From positions 31,498,554-31,562,553 of the forward strand of contig NC_092562.1 of the NCBI RefSeq assembly GCF_037975245.1: a DNA stretch of 64,000 nt, written 5' to 3'. Source of the stretch: Apostichopus japonicus. Taxonomy: Eukaryota > Echinodermata > Holothuroidea > Aspidochirotida > Stichopodidae. Below, in pieces: positions 35,580 through 48,184 of the stretch (position 1 is the first letter of the stretch; the number at the start of each line of letters is the position of its first letter). The notes under the pieces are model-generated. The model did no database searches and was not told the DNA's origin. It saw only the letters and a program-made list of their open reading frames with translations. The position numbers were made by a program, and so were the translations under genes.

Positions 35580-36020
35580 CCATAAACGGGAAACTAGATA
35601 ATACGTATAGCAACTGTAAACTATTGTAACCAAATATGCCCTCAATCCCACAACAAAATTAAAAAGTAGGGTATTTATATCACATGTATCAGCACAGTCT
35701 TGTGAGTATAGGTCTGTTTTTACCTTAATGGCTAGACCATGGCGTTGTTTTAACCCATAACCACCCCCCTTAGTTAGACCTTATTATTGCCTAAATCTGC
35801 CTCTTCACGTCTAGATTAAGTTTGATTAATGATTATTATCACTTCGGGTCGTTCTTCTCCTGTTTCGCCACCGTAAGTTGACATTCCAACTGATTGAACA
35901 CTTGCAATGTTATTAATCTGACCCAGAGGACCACAGAATGACTGTCGTAAACAGCAGCTCCATTGTTTACATTGGAAACAGAAACTTTCAAACTTGTTCT
36001 GTCTATGTGCGGGGAAACCC
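35580..36020. other. no gene seen
   Basis: AT-rich single-copy-looking DNA without exons, RNA genes or clear repeats. Confidence 0.4.
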
Positions 36021-36025
36021 GATTC

Positions 36026-36486
36026 TACGGAAGCATAGAAGGTACATGGTTATGAAAGAGAGACAAACTCGTCAAAATGACAAAATTCAGAAAAAAATGA
36101 CGTTTTGCCGAGTTTAACAATGGTCAAAACGATAAAATTATTAAATTTGCCGAGATACAATGATACGACAGCTTGTCAAAATTAGAAAAATCTGAAAATT
36201 GACGTTTTGCCTAGATACAAATCGTATAATACAAACACAGCCATGTACGTGCGCGTGAGTAAAATGTCAAATATCAGATATTTGTCATTATGACGATTTG
36301 TTGTATCTCGGCAAAACGTCAAGTTTCAGATTTTTGTCATTTTGATGAGTTATTGTATCTCGGTAAATTTAATAATTTTGTCGTTTTGACGAGTTGTTAA
36401 ACTCAGCAAAACGTCATTTTTCTGAATTTTGTTAATTTGACGAGTTTTTTTCTCTTTCATCACCATGTCTCTTCTACGCTTCCGTA
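36026..36486. mobile_element. 460-bp foldback (long inverted repeat)
   Basis: Arms of about 190 bp (36026-36235 and 36275-36486) face each other around a short loop. The outer ends are TACGGAAGCATAGAAG and CTTCTACGCTTCCGTA. Within each arm GACGTTTTGCCGAG-like and TTTGTCATTTTGA-like motifs alternate. Transcribed, it would form a long hairpin. No coding sequence. Confidence 0.8.
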
Positions 36487-36489
36487 CTA

Positions 36490-38600
36490 TTCGCTTTAGT
36501 TTGCTAGTCTGTTTATAGCGCCATGGTTAGATCGCCAATGTGTGTGATTGACACAGAATTCTAAATATTGCAGAGCGCAATGGTAGGTTTTCGACATTAG
36601 CAACAACAAGAGAGTTATAAACCAACCTCGATTTTCTTATAGATCCGAAGCCTGGGTAACGTTCGTCTCATTTTTGACAAGGTGCTGCATGAGTGGAATG
36701 CAGTGGTAGTGCTCTATCGTTTAGGACTGGGCAGTAGTTGAAGGTTTATGCATATCATGTACTTCAACACAGCCGATGAAAGAAACCGGGTCGATAGCTG
36801 TGAGGTTAAACTGCAGGGTTAGGTTCGCCGAGTTGTTGTTCGTCGAACTTTCTCAACGAAGATTGGTACACTGTCTCGTGGAACTTCAAAGCAAGGCAGA
36901 TTGGCGTGTTAGGACTTGAAGAAACGTATATATCAATGCAGAGAGGTGATGTAGGTGGTTCTTAGAGCAGAAAGTTCTTATATTCTGCTCTATGAGGTGG
37001 ATAGACAGAAATACGCGGGATGAAGATATTGATTGATGAAGACATTACTCCGAAGTCACCGAGGGTAGGTTTTTACAGACAATATTGCGAAGCTACTGAA
37101 CGACCATAGGAACGACACACCGTGTGATAGGTGAGTAGGTAACCTCAGGGGTGCATAGCGTGACGGCTGGCCGTGGGCGGGGATCGAGGTTAATTGCGGG
37201 AGGGGGAGACTAGTCGAAAAGTATGCCGGGTTTATTTAGCGTAGCCTATAATGCCTATACGGTTGAGATTAAGTAGTTAGGCTTCCCGTGTACTGAGTAT
37301 GATATTAGTTGGCATTTTTTCCATTTCCAAACAGACTAACGAACGTTAGACCCAATAGAATCGGCTATATATATATTTATCCTATATATAGCTTATAAGC
37401 TGTTGTCAAAGCATATCAGCAGGTTGGCCGTAAGCTATACATTTGCTAGTCACGTGAAATTTCGAAAGGCCCGTAGGCCTATATAGGTCAGGTCAACTAA
37501 AGAAAACTAGGATTAATCAGATGGTAGCTTGTTCCGTTACTGAATTAAATAATTTTGATATTTAATAGTAGGATTTAAATACCAATTTTAAATTTTGCAA
37601 TAATTTAGGAATCCACCCCGCCGCACCTCCTATTTCACTATGAACTCACTACACAAATCACTATTGCTAGGCCTACATGGTGGATAAATTGTAAGATATT
37701 TTGGACACTTCCTTGGAAATCTACCTCGCGCTGTCTTTTCTTACAGTTCTCTTTTCTGAATCTTACTGAATATTCACTTGTAAGTATACACTCATCTACA
37801 CTCAACCCTCCTGTTCAGGTGATTTGGTGCTAATGCCATGTATCGGTCTGGTTAATGGTAAGCATGGTTACATTTCTGTTTGCAGATTTGTTACACAATT
37901 CGCCGTAGACGGCTAGAAAGCATGGATATCATAGCCCCAAATTTAAAGTATAGCCATTTGGTTTAGATTAAAGACATTTAATGTTTACTTATGTGTAATA
38001 ACTGCGTGGATGAGAAAGATCTTTCAACACAAATTAAAGTAGATGTCATCAAGTTTAGTTTTAATGTGAACAATTTGTTGTGAAGTTCACACTTGAAATA
38101 TAGAACTTCACATATCGACGACTTTGAGAAATCACCAACCTTGATTTTTGAATAGCGCCCTCTAATCATTGCAACCACGCTACGAGTGTTTTGAAACATG
38201 AATATTCATGAGATGCATTCAGTACAATATCGCTTATTTTCACGGCATAAACATAATACCAAACGTCAATAGTGACACATATGACTTTTTGTTTCATGAT
38301 AATGCATATCTCATGTTTGGTTTGTTCTACAGATAGTTGTACAGGTCTCGGAAGACAGAATTTGCGTATTCAATCAACGAATGACGTCATCAGCGTGGCC
38401 ATGTAGTCTGTTGTTGACTCGACAAAGGACTACACGGACACGGATAACAGAGTCATATGTCTGAAATATGTTATTATCATAGTTTCCCTTTAATGTAATA
38501 TCAATAATTTCACAGATCCGTTCATAAAGTTGCAAACTTTGCAGTGATTGTGTCTGTCATTTATGAATAACCTGACGGATGATTAATAAAACCAAAAATT
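36490..38600. other. no gene seen
   Basis: No exon or RNA gene recognised. Short TATATA stretches near 37370 and TAGGCCTA motifs only. Confidence 0.4.
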
Positions 38601-38639
38601 ACACTACAACATATGTCACGTTGTTACAGTGTTGTGCAG

Positions 38640-38646
38640 TATATAG
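38640..38646 (+). promoter_or_regulatory. TATA box of the U6 snRNA gene
   Basis: TATATAG at -31 to -25 from the U6 5' end, the normal place for the TATA element of a type 3 Pol III promoter. A PSE should lie about 25-30 bases upstream (near 38608-38626) but has no recognisable consensus here. Confidence 0.7.
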
Positions 38647-38670
38647 TACCACTACTTCATTACCCTAGAC

Positions 38671-38685
38671 GTGCTCGCTTCGGCG

Positions 38686-38727
<42 letters not shown>

Positions 38728-38777
38728 GGCCCCTGCGCAAGGATGACACGCAAAATCGTGAAGCGTTCCATATTTTT
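38671..38777 (+). ncRNA. U6: U6 spliceosomal snRNA
   Basis: Full 107-nt U6 with the 5' stem-loop (GTGCTCGCTTCGGC...), the invariant ATACAGAGAAGATTAGC box (38709 on), CCCCTGCGCAAGGATGAC and GTGAAGCGTTCC, closing in TATTTTT, the Pol III terminator. Compared with the human sequence, A15 is G (a U-G wobble keeps the 5' stem) and position 85 is A, as I recall for insects. With a TATA box at -31 it may be a functional gene rather than a pseudogene. U6 pairs with U4 and U2 and forms the spliceosome active site. Confidence 0.93.
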
Positions 38778-39105
38778 CGCTTTGTTTTGCATGACTTTCT
38801 TCATTTTCGTACAAAAAACTACCATTTTCACCTTTTTTGTTCAAGCAAAATAGTACGAAGTTTCTTTCTCATAAAGGAATGATATAGAGCTTTGCTTATC
38901 ATTGTAATGAGACATTTCTTGTTATCACGTTTCCATCACTATAGGCCTAAACCTTGCCAAATTTGGTCTCCTTAACTTTCCCGCCAACCTCTTCCCCTTC
39001 CTTTCCATCCCGGTCTTCGTTGAACGCCCAAATATGCCTGTCTAAACAAATATTCTATTTGAATTTTGTAAAGCTTTGAAATGAATCAGCATGTGTTGTG
39101 TACTC

Positions 39106-39200
39106 GTCGTGGCCCTGGCAGACCTCGTTTTCGATGGGTCGACAATATTATTTCATGTTCAGGACTGTCATCTGCCGAAATAACTTTGTAAAAAGAAAGG
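39106..39200 (+). mobile_element. LINE 3'-end fragment (short)
   Basis: Encodes GPGRPRFRWVDNI...GLSSAEITL, the same kind of RGRPR-RW-D tail as the fragment just downstream. Short and isolated; a worn LINE relic. Confidence 0.45.
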
Positions 39201-39239
39201 TACACTAGGCTGTTCATACTAGGATCTTAAAAAGACTAC

Positions 39240-39481
39240 CCTCCAGTAAAGAGTGCCGTTCATTGCGAGCGGACGACTCCCTGGAAAAATCAATAATGGT
39301 GGGAATGGGTGATGGATCACGGAAGAGGGGCAGGCCACGAGCACGATGGATGGATGGTGTCAAGCAGGCGACTGGGCTGACTCTGGATGGACTGCGAGGG
39401 GCAACCAGGAGCCGGAAGGATTGGAGGATGAAAGTCATGGTCATCAGTAGGTGTCGGACACGACTCGACGGCACAAGTTAA
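39240..39481 (+). mobile_element. LINE ORF2 C-terminal fragment (RTE/L2-like tail)
   Basis: Encodes DSLEKSIMVGMGDGSRKRGR, then PRARWMDGVKQATGL and a stop after RCRTRLDGTS. GxRxRGRPRxRWxDxVKxxTGLxxxxLRxAxxxRxxWR is the usual extreme C-terminus of many endonuclease-type LINEs. The upstream reverse transcriptase is absent, so this is a 5'-truncated copy. Confidence 0.7.
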
Positions 39482-39691
39482 CAAGAAATTCCTATTTCAA
39501 CATTTCTAAAATAATAACTTCAGGCCGCTAGTGGATGTATAATTAACCACAAATTACCCATTACTTTAGTCGTTCCAGTTAATTTTATATTTTGGTTAAA
39601 CCATTTCAAACATCAAAATAACTATACTTCCATACCCTTACGGAACAGTTTTACTGCCACATGTCGTACACAAACCCCCCACACCTAACAA

Positions 39692-40270
39692 CTAACTCAC
39701 TCCAAATTTCATCCGGGGAACGCCGTCCCGATAGTAGACGACAGGCTTGCGCCAGCGTCTACGAAAGGCAGTGTCGGGAAGCCGTGCATGGTCCGCCTCC
39801 ATGCGCAACCTAATGTCACTTTGCACGAGGGGGACGACAGCCTCGGCCCTCCAGACGTCCCCATCAAAAACTATGCGGCATCTGCTGTTCCAGGTGTGTC
39901 TCCTGATTATAGCGGCAAAGAACAACAGCAGATCCCTAACCCAGGTTGGGCACATAGGGGGCATCAAACCATACAAAACAAAATCACTACTAATGGCCCA
40001 CTGTGTGCAACCAATAACACCAATAACGAAGGCGTGAAACCATTCCCACACCAACCGGACAAAGGGACACTCCCGCAAGAGGTGTTGCATAGTCTCGATG
40101 GCTTTACAACCCACACGGGGACAAATCCCATCGCCACCTGACTAGGCGAAAATGGTTAGTGATGAGGACCCCATGTTCAATCCTCCACGCCAAGTCCCGG
40201 AGACGGCTATCTAGTGACTTACAACACACAGACCGCCACACGTCTGGAGGGATGGCGGTTTGGCAAGCCG
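39692..40270 (-). mobile_element. LINE fragment with zf-RVT region
   Basis: On the minus strand, LDSRLRDLAWRIEHGVLIT, RWRWDLSPCG, then CKAIETMQHLLRECPFVR and a Trp-rich C-terminus, ending in a stop at 39692. This is the zinc-binding segment (C..C....ET..HL..ECP) that follows the reverse transcriptase in several LINE clades. The frame shifts once near 40115-40125 between the two parts. No reverse transcriptase core is present nearby. Confidence 0.7.
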
Positions 40271-40440
40271 ACAGGCGCGAGCATTGAACGAAACAATGGT
40301 GGGTATAACACAGAGGGGGCCACGTTCAGCAGAACATCTGGCCCACCCTCCTCTTTGATTCTACGAAGTGAGTCACACATAAAATCATATGACTCCTTAC
40401 AGCATGATGTTTCAGCTAAAAGTGAGTTGTTTGCTCCAAG

Positions 40441-40990
40441 CTAGCCTACATGAATTGGCTAATCCATTGTGCAGAAAATACTTCGCATCTATACTACGCA
40501 TCTATTAGCGCAGATTGTAAAGAAAATATTTCGCTTCTATTAGCACAGATAGTAAGAACACCTGGACATTGATCAATTCTATAGAATTCTCAATCTACCC
40601 ATACACCTGTCTATATAAGGCTGGCACATTCCTACTGCATAGACACCTTCACTTAATCCGAATAGTTCCCTGGATTAAAAATTTGAGTACACAAAGGCGG
40701 GTTTACTCACACAAAAGATGGCCCAGCTTACTATCCCCATAGTAAAATACCATGGCATATCAACTCTCACGTGACAATGACTCCCCCCTTAAGTGTTTAC
40801 ACATTTATACCATCCTAACACAGAATATTTTGCATAAAATGCCTTTCACAATGTTCCTATAACACTGGTTACATTTCCATCTCACCTTGATGGAAATAAC
40901 TACATAGATTTCTTATAACAAAGTCAAGAGTCCTACTGCTTCCATGTTTCCCGTTCCCTTAATTACCTTGAACCGAAAACGGTATGGTTG
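40441..40990. other. no gene seen
   Basis: AT-rich DNA between the LINE fragment and the Ty3/Gypsy fossil. It may include part of the latter, but no terminal repeat could be identified. Confidence 0.35.
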
Positions 40991-40999
40991 CAGCCTGCG

Positions 41000-41630
41000 A
41001 GAGCTCATCTCATGATCCTACCATTTGCCACTTTGGATTTACGGACACAGGTGAGCGGTTGGTGATCAGTTTCTAAAGTAAACTCCTTTCTATAGAGATA
41101 GGGTTCAAACTTGAATACCGCCCAGACCACTGCCCAGACACTCCCGTTCCATAACTGAGCCTACTTTCTTTGACACTTGTTCAGTTTCTTACTGGCGTAT
41201 GCTACAGGAAACATTTCTCCTGCAATCTCCAGCAGCAGATTTTCTCCAAACGCCTGTATCTGAAGCGTCAGTAATTCTCAATGTGAATTCCTTATTGAGA
41301 TCAGGAAGCTGCAAAATTGGTGATTTTGACAACTTTTCTTTTAACGTATGAAATGCTCTGTCCTGATTCCCGCACCAACGAATTGCATTATAGGCTCACC
41401 TTTTTTTGGACAGTCGGCCAATGGTGCTGCTATAGCCGCAAAGTTAGGTATAAATTTCCGGTAGTAACCGGCTAGACCTAAAAATGACCTTATCTGCTTC
41501 TTGGTAGTTGGTTGTTCTGCCTTCTGTATGGCCAGCTTCACTTTATCTGGTTTTGGTTTCATGATGCCCTGACTTTCAATATGTCCCAAAAACTCTACCT
41601 CATCATAGCCTATGAAACACTTGGTAGGCC
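41000..41630 (-). mobile_element. Ty3/Gypsy LTR-retrotransposon fossil (pol fragment)
   Basis: Minus-strand remains of the end of the reverse transcriptase (FLGLAGYYRKFIPNF type motif) followed by RNase H. A partial, broken copy with a few breaks and no recognised terminal repeats. The family assignment rests on the thumb/RNase H motif order. Confidence 0.8.
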
Positions 41631-42652
41631 AAGCCTAAGTAAATTATGAAAATGAAAAGTCTTAATTCTCCCAGACCCCTTTAATTTGTCACGGGGCTGT
41701 AGCTCCATCCGTGAGGACCGTGACCCAGTGGCGGCGGAACCGGGGGGGGGGGGCTTGGGGGGGCTGAGCCCCCAATAAAAAAGTTGAGGCAAATGCAAGA
41801 TAAGCCCCCCCAATATTTACCAAGGCTCCGAAACGTACATCTGCCCATTTTTCAATGCATACTTGTCGATCTGTCCGATGCACACGTATACTCTATAGGT
41901 GTAATAATTTTAGTAATTGCTGGGGACCGTCGGCCCGTCCCTTGGCTATAGACCACATTGTCACCCCAACCGCGTCTTCACGCCCCGTAAAAAGTGGAAG
42001 CAGTGAGTGTGAGTACCGGTAAGCGTAACACAACTTCGTCTTAGGCCAATGACTTGCCTCATTTCAGCCAGTTCTCCAACATCCCCTTACTTAGTGGCGG
42101 ATCGAGCGTCCATATATACAGTCAGGAGCGGATGCCCCACCCCCCCCCCCCCCCCTGACGGACTCAAATGGACAGCTTTTCACTACTTTTTACTTATTCG
42201 CGATTTTTGACTATTTTATTGCGCATCTGTTTTTTATTTGTTTATCTGCAAATTAGCAAGGCCCCTGAAAGGGTCATTTCCTGCAATCTCGGGAGTATCT
42301 TCACTGTAAAAAAAATGGGAAACCTTACACCCAAAATGTGAGGAATCCTGGTTTCCCGGTGTGGGTTACTCTGGTGTTACACCCGAAAGAGCGTTAAGCT
42401 AATATCTTCTGTCGATGACCCAAATGAAGGGAAACCGAGAGGTCCAATGATGGTGATTCTTATAATCTCTGCAAGAAACGTCATCACGACAACGATTCTC
42501 GAGCAATGACACGGCTTCTAACATAACACACTAGCTCCGCCCCCTTGTTAATATTTCTTGCTTTGCGCGCGGGGGAATTAACAGACTGCACGTTGAAGTC
42601 ATACGTACGTACGTATACCGTACCGAAACGTACGTAGACTATAGACGTGACG

Positions 42653-42677
42653 ATGTACAAGAAGCTCGCACAAAAAG
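42653..42677 (+). CDS. possible first exon of the element gene
   Basis: ATGTACAAGAAGCTCGCAC... ends AAAAAG|GTAAGA. A start codon and a good donor sit early in the 6.4 kb element, after an ACGTACGTACGT-rich leader. It is not linked by homology to the downstream exons, so it is only a candidate. Confidence 0.25.
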
Positions 42678-44613
42678 GTAAGATCATTTTAATCTTTAAT
42701 AATTTACCCTAAAAATGAAATCGTAGTTAAAATTCTGAACTGTCAACACATTGAAATGTGGTGTCATACACTGGTTGTGTTATATCTTGTTTAGCAAGCC
42801 GCATTATCACAAACTTGCCACTGAGAGATGCGATCAATTGCAAATCAACTAAACTATTAATGTCAACGTTAGGCTAGCCAGGCTATGCCTAAGCTAACTA
42901 AGGCTAGTGAAAATTGCTACTAGCATAGCCTGAGTTAGCTTAGGCCTAGCCTAATTGTAAAGACAGGTGCATTCTCCAATCAGGCTAAAAATTAAAAAAA
43001 AAACATGGTGCCGAGCCTAGGCCGACTCATTTACTTTGTGGTCAACTAAGGAATGTGCGCCTTGGTCTAGGCTATTTAGGCCCCCTATAATATTAGCCTA
43101 TGCATATAAGTAATAATACTCGGGAGTGTTAATGTCAACATTAGGCTATCAAACTAGGCCAGCCTAGCCTAAATACTACTAGGCTAATTGATAATGATAA
43201 TGTTGGAGATATGTTAGCCTATCACATTTTTCAGGTTGTGTGTAATTTGTTAGGGTTTATCAAACATGGGAAGACTAGGACTAGGCTGCTAGGCCTGAGT
43301 TAGGCATTGTAAGGCCAAATTATTTTTTTAATTGTTTAGCGTCTCCGCTTACTTCCTTTTTGGAGGCCGTCAGTTTTTTTTTTTTCTCCAAAAACTACAA
43401 AATTCTAATAGCCTAACTGTTAAGTATTAGGCCTAGCTTAACTTTTGTTTGCAAAAATTCATGGCTCACCCTAGCCTAGCTAAACAATGTGATAGGCCTA
43501 TGACTTAATGAATATCTAATTTGATGTTTTCAAGGTTAATCTGGAGACAGGCATGCATTACTGAGTCAGGCCAAATTCATTTTTAGCCCAGAAAAAGTAT
43601 GATAGGCCTAGGGTAGAGTACCCAGAACTTGACCGCCACCCAGAACCTGACTGCTAATTATTAAATAACAATTAATTGAACAAACATTATACATTTATGT
43701 GATTTATGTATCCCACTATATTTTTCACATTTGTTGCTGATGATAAAGACCAATATTTTACCCATTTTGATTACTAATACAGTTGGTAAAATACATACAT
43801 TCAAAAATGGAACTGAATTTTTTTTGGGAAAATTCTGTTTTCTTGAAAAGACCTTTAAGGATTTCACACTAATTAAAATGTGGTAAATATGTAAAAATAA
43901 CTGAAATCTTTTGGATTTTCTGACTGCTACTATTTAATGTGAAATTATTGAACACTTTCATTAAGGCATAAATTATAAATTGATTCAAGTACATGAGATC
44001 TGGGGTTGGTCATGTTCTGGAACTAGAACTAAATTTACTTTGCAGTATTCAACCACTATATGGGAAATACACACTGTAGCTGTATTAGTACTGTTTTCAC
44101 ACCAATATGTGATCATTGTTTGAACACACAAATATGCCACGATGTTGGTTCCTAAATTATAGAAAAATTATTACATAATAGCTTAATTCTTCAAATGTCA
44201 ATATAAAATTTGGCAACCAAACTGTATGTCTGATTTATTTAAACCCGTATTGGGATATATTTTTAGCAAGTCAACAGGTGCCAAACACTGAAACCTGGTA
44301 CTGAGTTAACAATGCAGTGTTTTCTGCCTAGTTAGATGTGGCAGCATGAAACAAGTAATAAATTAATGGTCATACCAGACTGAAACTATGCACTTCATTT
44401 AGGCAAGTAAATCACAAAACCTTGGTTTTCTGGTTATATTTGCATTCTCTTTCAGATTCATTTGTTATCCTCTGTCAAAACTGACCCAGTTATTCACTGA
44501 CCCAGTAGCTCAACAGTGTTGGCAGCTTAGTTTTATGCCATATGGTAGTGAGTACAATGTCCAGTATTACCAAATATCTCAAAACCTTTTGTTTTCTCTT
44601 TTTGTATGATCAG

Positions 44614-46595
44614 GCAAAACGAGGAGAGGTCAACTGGAGTCCAATCATTCCTGATGGAGAAGACGACAAAACCCTTAAAGAACATACAGAGGTTATGAAG
44701 AAGGAATTTAAAAAAAACACTCCAAACGTTGATCTAATCAAACAACGAATGGAAATAACTTATGCTCAAAGGCGTAAATTAATTAACTCCAAACCACTTA
44801 TTATTGAAGTTCAAGAGAATTACCCTGTATTGTTTTCGCCATGCGAAATTGGCAATGAATTCAAACGTCTAACAGATACAGAACTTCACAAAAACTTTGA
44901 AAGCTTTTTAAGCAAGGCTGCAAGTAAAATCTTATCAGAAGTAAAACTAAAGCCACAACTTTTGCCAATAGTGATGAAGCACCTGCAAATTGAGGACAAG
45001 ACTGTTGCTGCACTTTTAGTCCTTCCAGTTGTGTTCGGAAACAAGAGTTTCTTCAAACTTTACGAGGTAAGTGATCAACAAATTCATTGCAACGTCAGGT
45101 GATTTGTTTCTTCTCTAATTTCTAGACTTGTTGAGAAGTTGCAAGGAACTAACACACTCATGTTGGTTTTTTACAATCTAAGGACAAAACATTCAAAATA
45201 GTATCTTAGGCAAGGTTTCTGCCAGAAAATTTGAAGGGGGAGGGGGGGGTGGTGAAGTCTGTGAACCACCTAAAAAAGAAAAATCAATCAAAAACAACAA
45301 ATACCCGAGAAAAAAATCTGACTCGTGCTGACTCGCGAGGGTGATCGCCAAGTATAGGCGTAGAGTCAGCATGCGATTTTGTCCCAAAATTCACTGTAGC
45401 AATTTTCAGATTTTATATGTCATTTTGGTAAAAGCAAATAGATTATAAAGACTTGTTGATTCCTTGCCAGAGCCAAAAGGAATCTCAACCTATGCAGTCA
45501 TGCTTGTGTGTGTGTCTGTGGTCAAAGCTCAAAATAAGACCACACAAATGCGCACCCATAAATGCGGGAAAAAACGGTTTGCGGGTGCACACAACAAAGG
45601 CAAATGAAAAGATTTGAGGGTCAAAAAAGAAACGTGTCCGAGAACAACTGACGGCTGCCTAGGCTCCTTACTGTACAAACTTGTAGGATGGTCCAGTACG
45701 GAGCCTAGTCACGTGTCGAATGTTCTCGGACACAGTTTGTTTTCTGTTAAACAAACCTCTGTGCTGGCAGACAATGCGATTCCACCTGCAAAGATTTGCG
45801 AGTAATAAAAACCTTAATTCGAGCTTTGGTGACACCGCTTGTAAACATAAGTGAACAATACAAGATCCAACCATTCTCATACTTGGTAGGTGGAATACCC
45901 CTAGTGAGTACATGATCCTTATTGTTTTTGGCCAAGGTCAAAAAACCTACACTGGGTATGAACATTGCTTGTAAACCCTAATAATAATACTGTATGCTTT
46001 TACATAGCACATTACACATGAGTCTCAAGCGCTTTAAATCCATTACCACTGGTCATGGTATAACTCGTATGACCCACACATATGTGGGTACAAGGCGCTG
46101 AGATCAGCACCAAATTCACAAGTTACACTTCTGCAATTACAATTAGTATTTTTTTTTAAATCAACCAACTCAAAAGCGAACATGGAAGCCAATGAATAAA
46201 ATATCCTGCTAACATTTTCCTATCCCCAGCTCTGATAAACAAACTCACTGAGTGTTTATAATTTGTGGTTTTGCTTTTCTATTCGCAGGAAGAGACATCT
46301 CGAGATTATGTTGTGGACACAGCAGAAAATGCGGATCCATTTGTTGCAGTTATTGGGGACATAATGAAGCCAAAGTGCTGTTATATCGTTGTTGAAAAAA
46401 CACATTGTATTTGACACTGCAAATGTTATGTCTGCGGCCAGCTTTTTGTTCGGACTCCTGTACGCCTGCAACATTCACTTCACCACGACTACCCTTGAAA
46501 CATACACCTTCATTCAGAAATTCTGCATGAAATTGAGTGACAAACTGAAGACCCCAAGGAGAGTAAGGACATTTGTTGAAAAGATTAGAGAGTGA
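44614..46595 (+). pseudogene. transposon-borne gene, C-terminal half (same family as the CIDE-N-type gene), decayed
   Basis: Two exons: 44614-45066 (151 codons, phase 0, ATCAG| acceptor, GAG|GTAAGT donor) and 46289-46595. The first encodes AKRGEVNWSPIIPDGEDDKT, the family's entry motif, then a helical segment with QRMEITYAQRRKLI and YPVLFSPCEIGNEFKRLT, ending PVVFGNKSFFKLYE. The second runs ENADPFVAVIGD...YIVVEK, then HIVFDTAN, ALLFG-like FLFGLLYACNIHF and a terminal RRVRTFVEKIRE. A one-base shift lies in the A run around 46396. This matches the C-terminal pattern I recall from uncharacterised fish and invertebrate proteins that share the LF..L.DPY....G...FYD motif. Biochemical role unknown. 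Confidence 0.65.
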
Positions 46596-46825
46596 GTTAG
46601 TCTTTCTTTATCATGACTGGAGTACTTGTGTGCTACTGTACTGTCGTACTATACTGTAGCAGCAATTCAGAAATTCTGCATGAAATTGAGTGACAAACTG
46701 AAGACCCCACGGAGAGTAAGGACATTTGATGAAAAGATTAGAGATTAGTGAGTTAGTCTTTCTTCATCATGACTGGAGTTCTTGTGTGCTACCTTACTAT
46801 TGTTCTATACTGTAGCAGCATCCTT
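46508..46825 (+). repeat. tandem duplication of the terminal exon end
   Basis: The last ~80 coding bases and following 3' sequence (TTCAGAAATTCTGCATGAAA to ACTGTAGCAGCA) occur twice, about 155-160 bp apart. The second copy lies beyond the stop and differs at a few bases. Confidence 0.8.
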
Positions 46826-48184
46826 CTTGTGTGATACGGTACGTCTCAATGCAAACTTATCATATGACATGTGCTATTGCAATTTTGCAACTAATTTTAT
46901 AACAGACCATCATCTGATAGCTTATGGTAGAATATATTTATTTCTTACTCTGGCAATTTTACCTAATTTTAAGGATTAATTGCATAATTAACATGCAAAA
47001 CAAACTTGCTGTTCAAACTTTTTACATGTTAGGGCCCAGATTATGTCACAATCTTACAGCGTTTTGTGTGATTGTGTTTACCACTCATTTAATGTGAGTG
47101 ATTAAATTAAACATTTTTGGTAATATGCAAAATTATCACGTTTTCCTGACAAGACGAGGTTCTAAGAAAAACGCAATGTGCCACTATAAACAAATATTGA
47201 AAAATCATGGTCCTGCATGTAAAAGGACAAAATATTGGGCTGCAAAGTGATTATTTAATACAAATAAAAACTTAGGACAACTTTTGATGTACCGAGACAA
47301 CTTTTGCGGCAAATCCGAAACTTTGTTATTTTCTTAATCAGTTATTATTCAACTTGTTTTTACAATTTTCTAACTATTGACAACTTGATTGTTCATAATA
47401 AAGGTCCTTATCTTTCACCGCAAGTCTACCAGAGATTGACTTAACTAGTCAGCTTAATTGATGTATTGTAGGTCATATACAGAATTATCCATCCTGGGAT
47501 GTAAAATTCTCTTGTGGGCGAGAAAAATGGATCTTTCAAAATAATGTAATAAATAATTATAATTCATGCTGGTCAAGGGGGGGGGGTAATTACAAGTTCA
47601 TTATTTGTATCAATTTATTACATTACAAGTAACTCCTGTCAAATTTAATGTTAGGGGGGGGGGGGTAGGGGACAGGCGCACACTCCGAAACCACAGTCTA
47701 TTTATAATCTTTAAATGGTCTTTAAAAGGATTACACACATGCATGTGTAAGGGATTTACACAGTACAGCATATACCCATGGCTATTTGTATTTTTTATTC
47801 CTAGGACATGGTCCCTTTGGTTGAGGTCAAAGGTCATCAAAATATTAGATCTATGATATTGTTATTGCTCTTCTCTAACTGGTGACTAAAAGTTACAATC
47901 TCTTTCACATATCTTGCTCAGGTAGTAATATGTAATATTTCACTTGCATATAATTAATATTTCGACTATTAGTTCCTAACATTTCATGCTCAAGGGCTAA
48001 CCCACTATATAGTTAAGAATGACAAATTGAAATAAGGGGGTGGGGGGGGCATGTATTACATGTGTATTAATTAAACATATACTTATTATTTTGTTATAGT
48101 AATCCTACTGTTTTTCTTTTTATCAAAGCTTGTTGAAATCGTTCTTTGAAGTTGTGACAATATATACAGTTGTTTTTTGAAAAT

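Noticed and set aside
45960-46140. SINE tail (AATAATAAT ... CAAGCGCTTTAAA)
   Set aside because: Resembles a widespread SINE 3' end, but no Pol III head or target duplication could be found.
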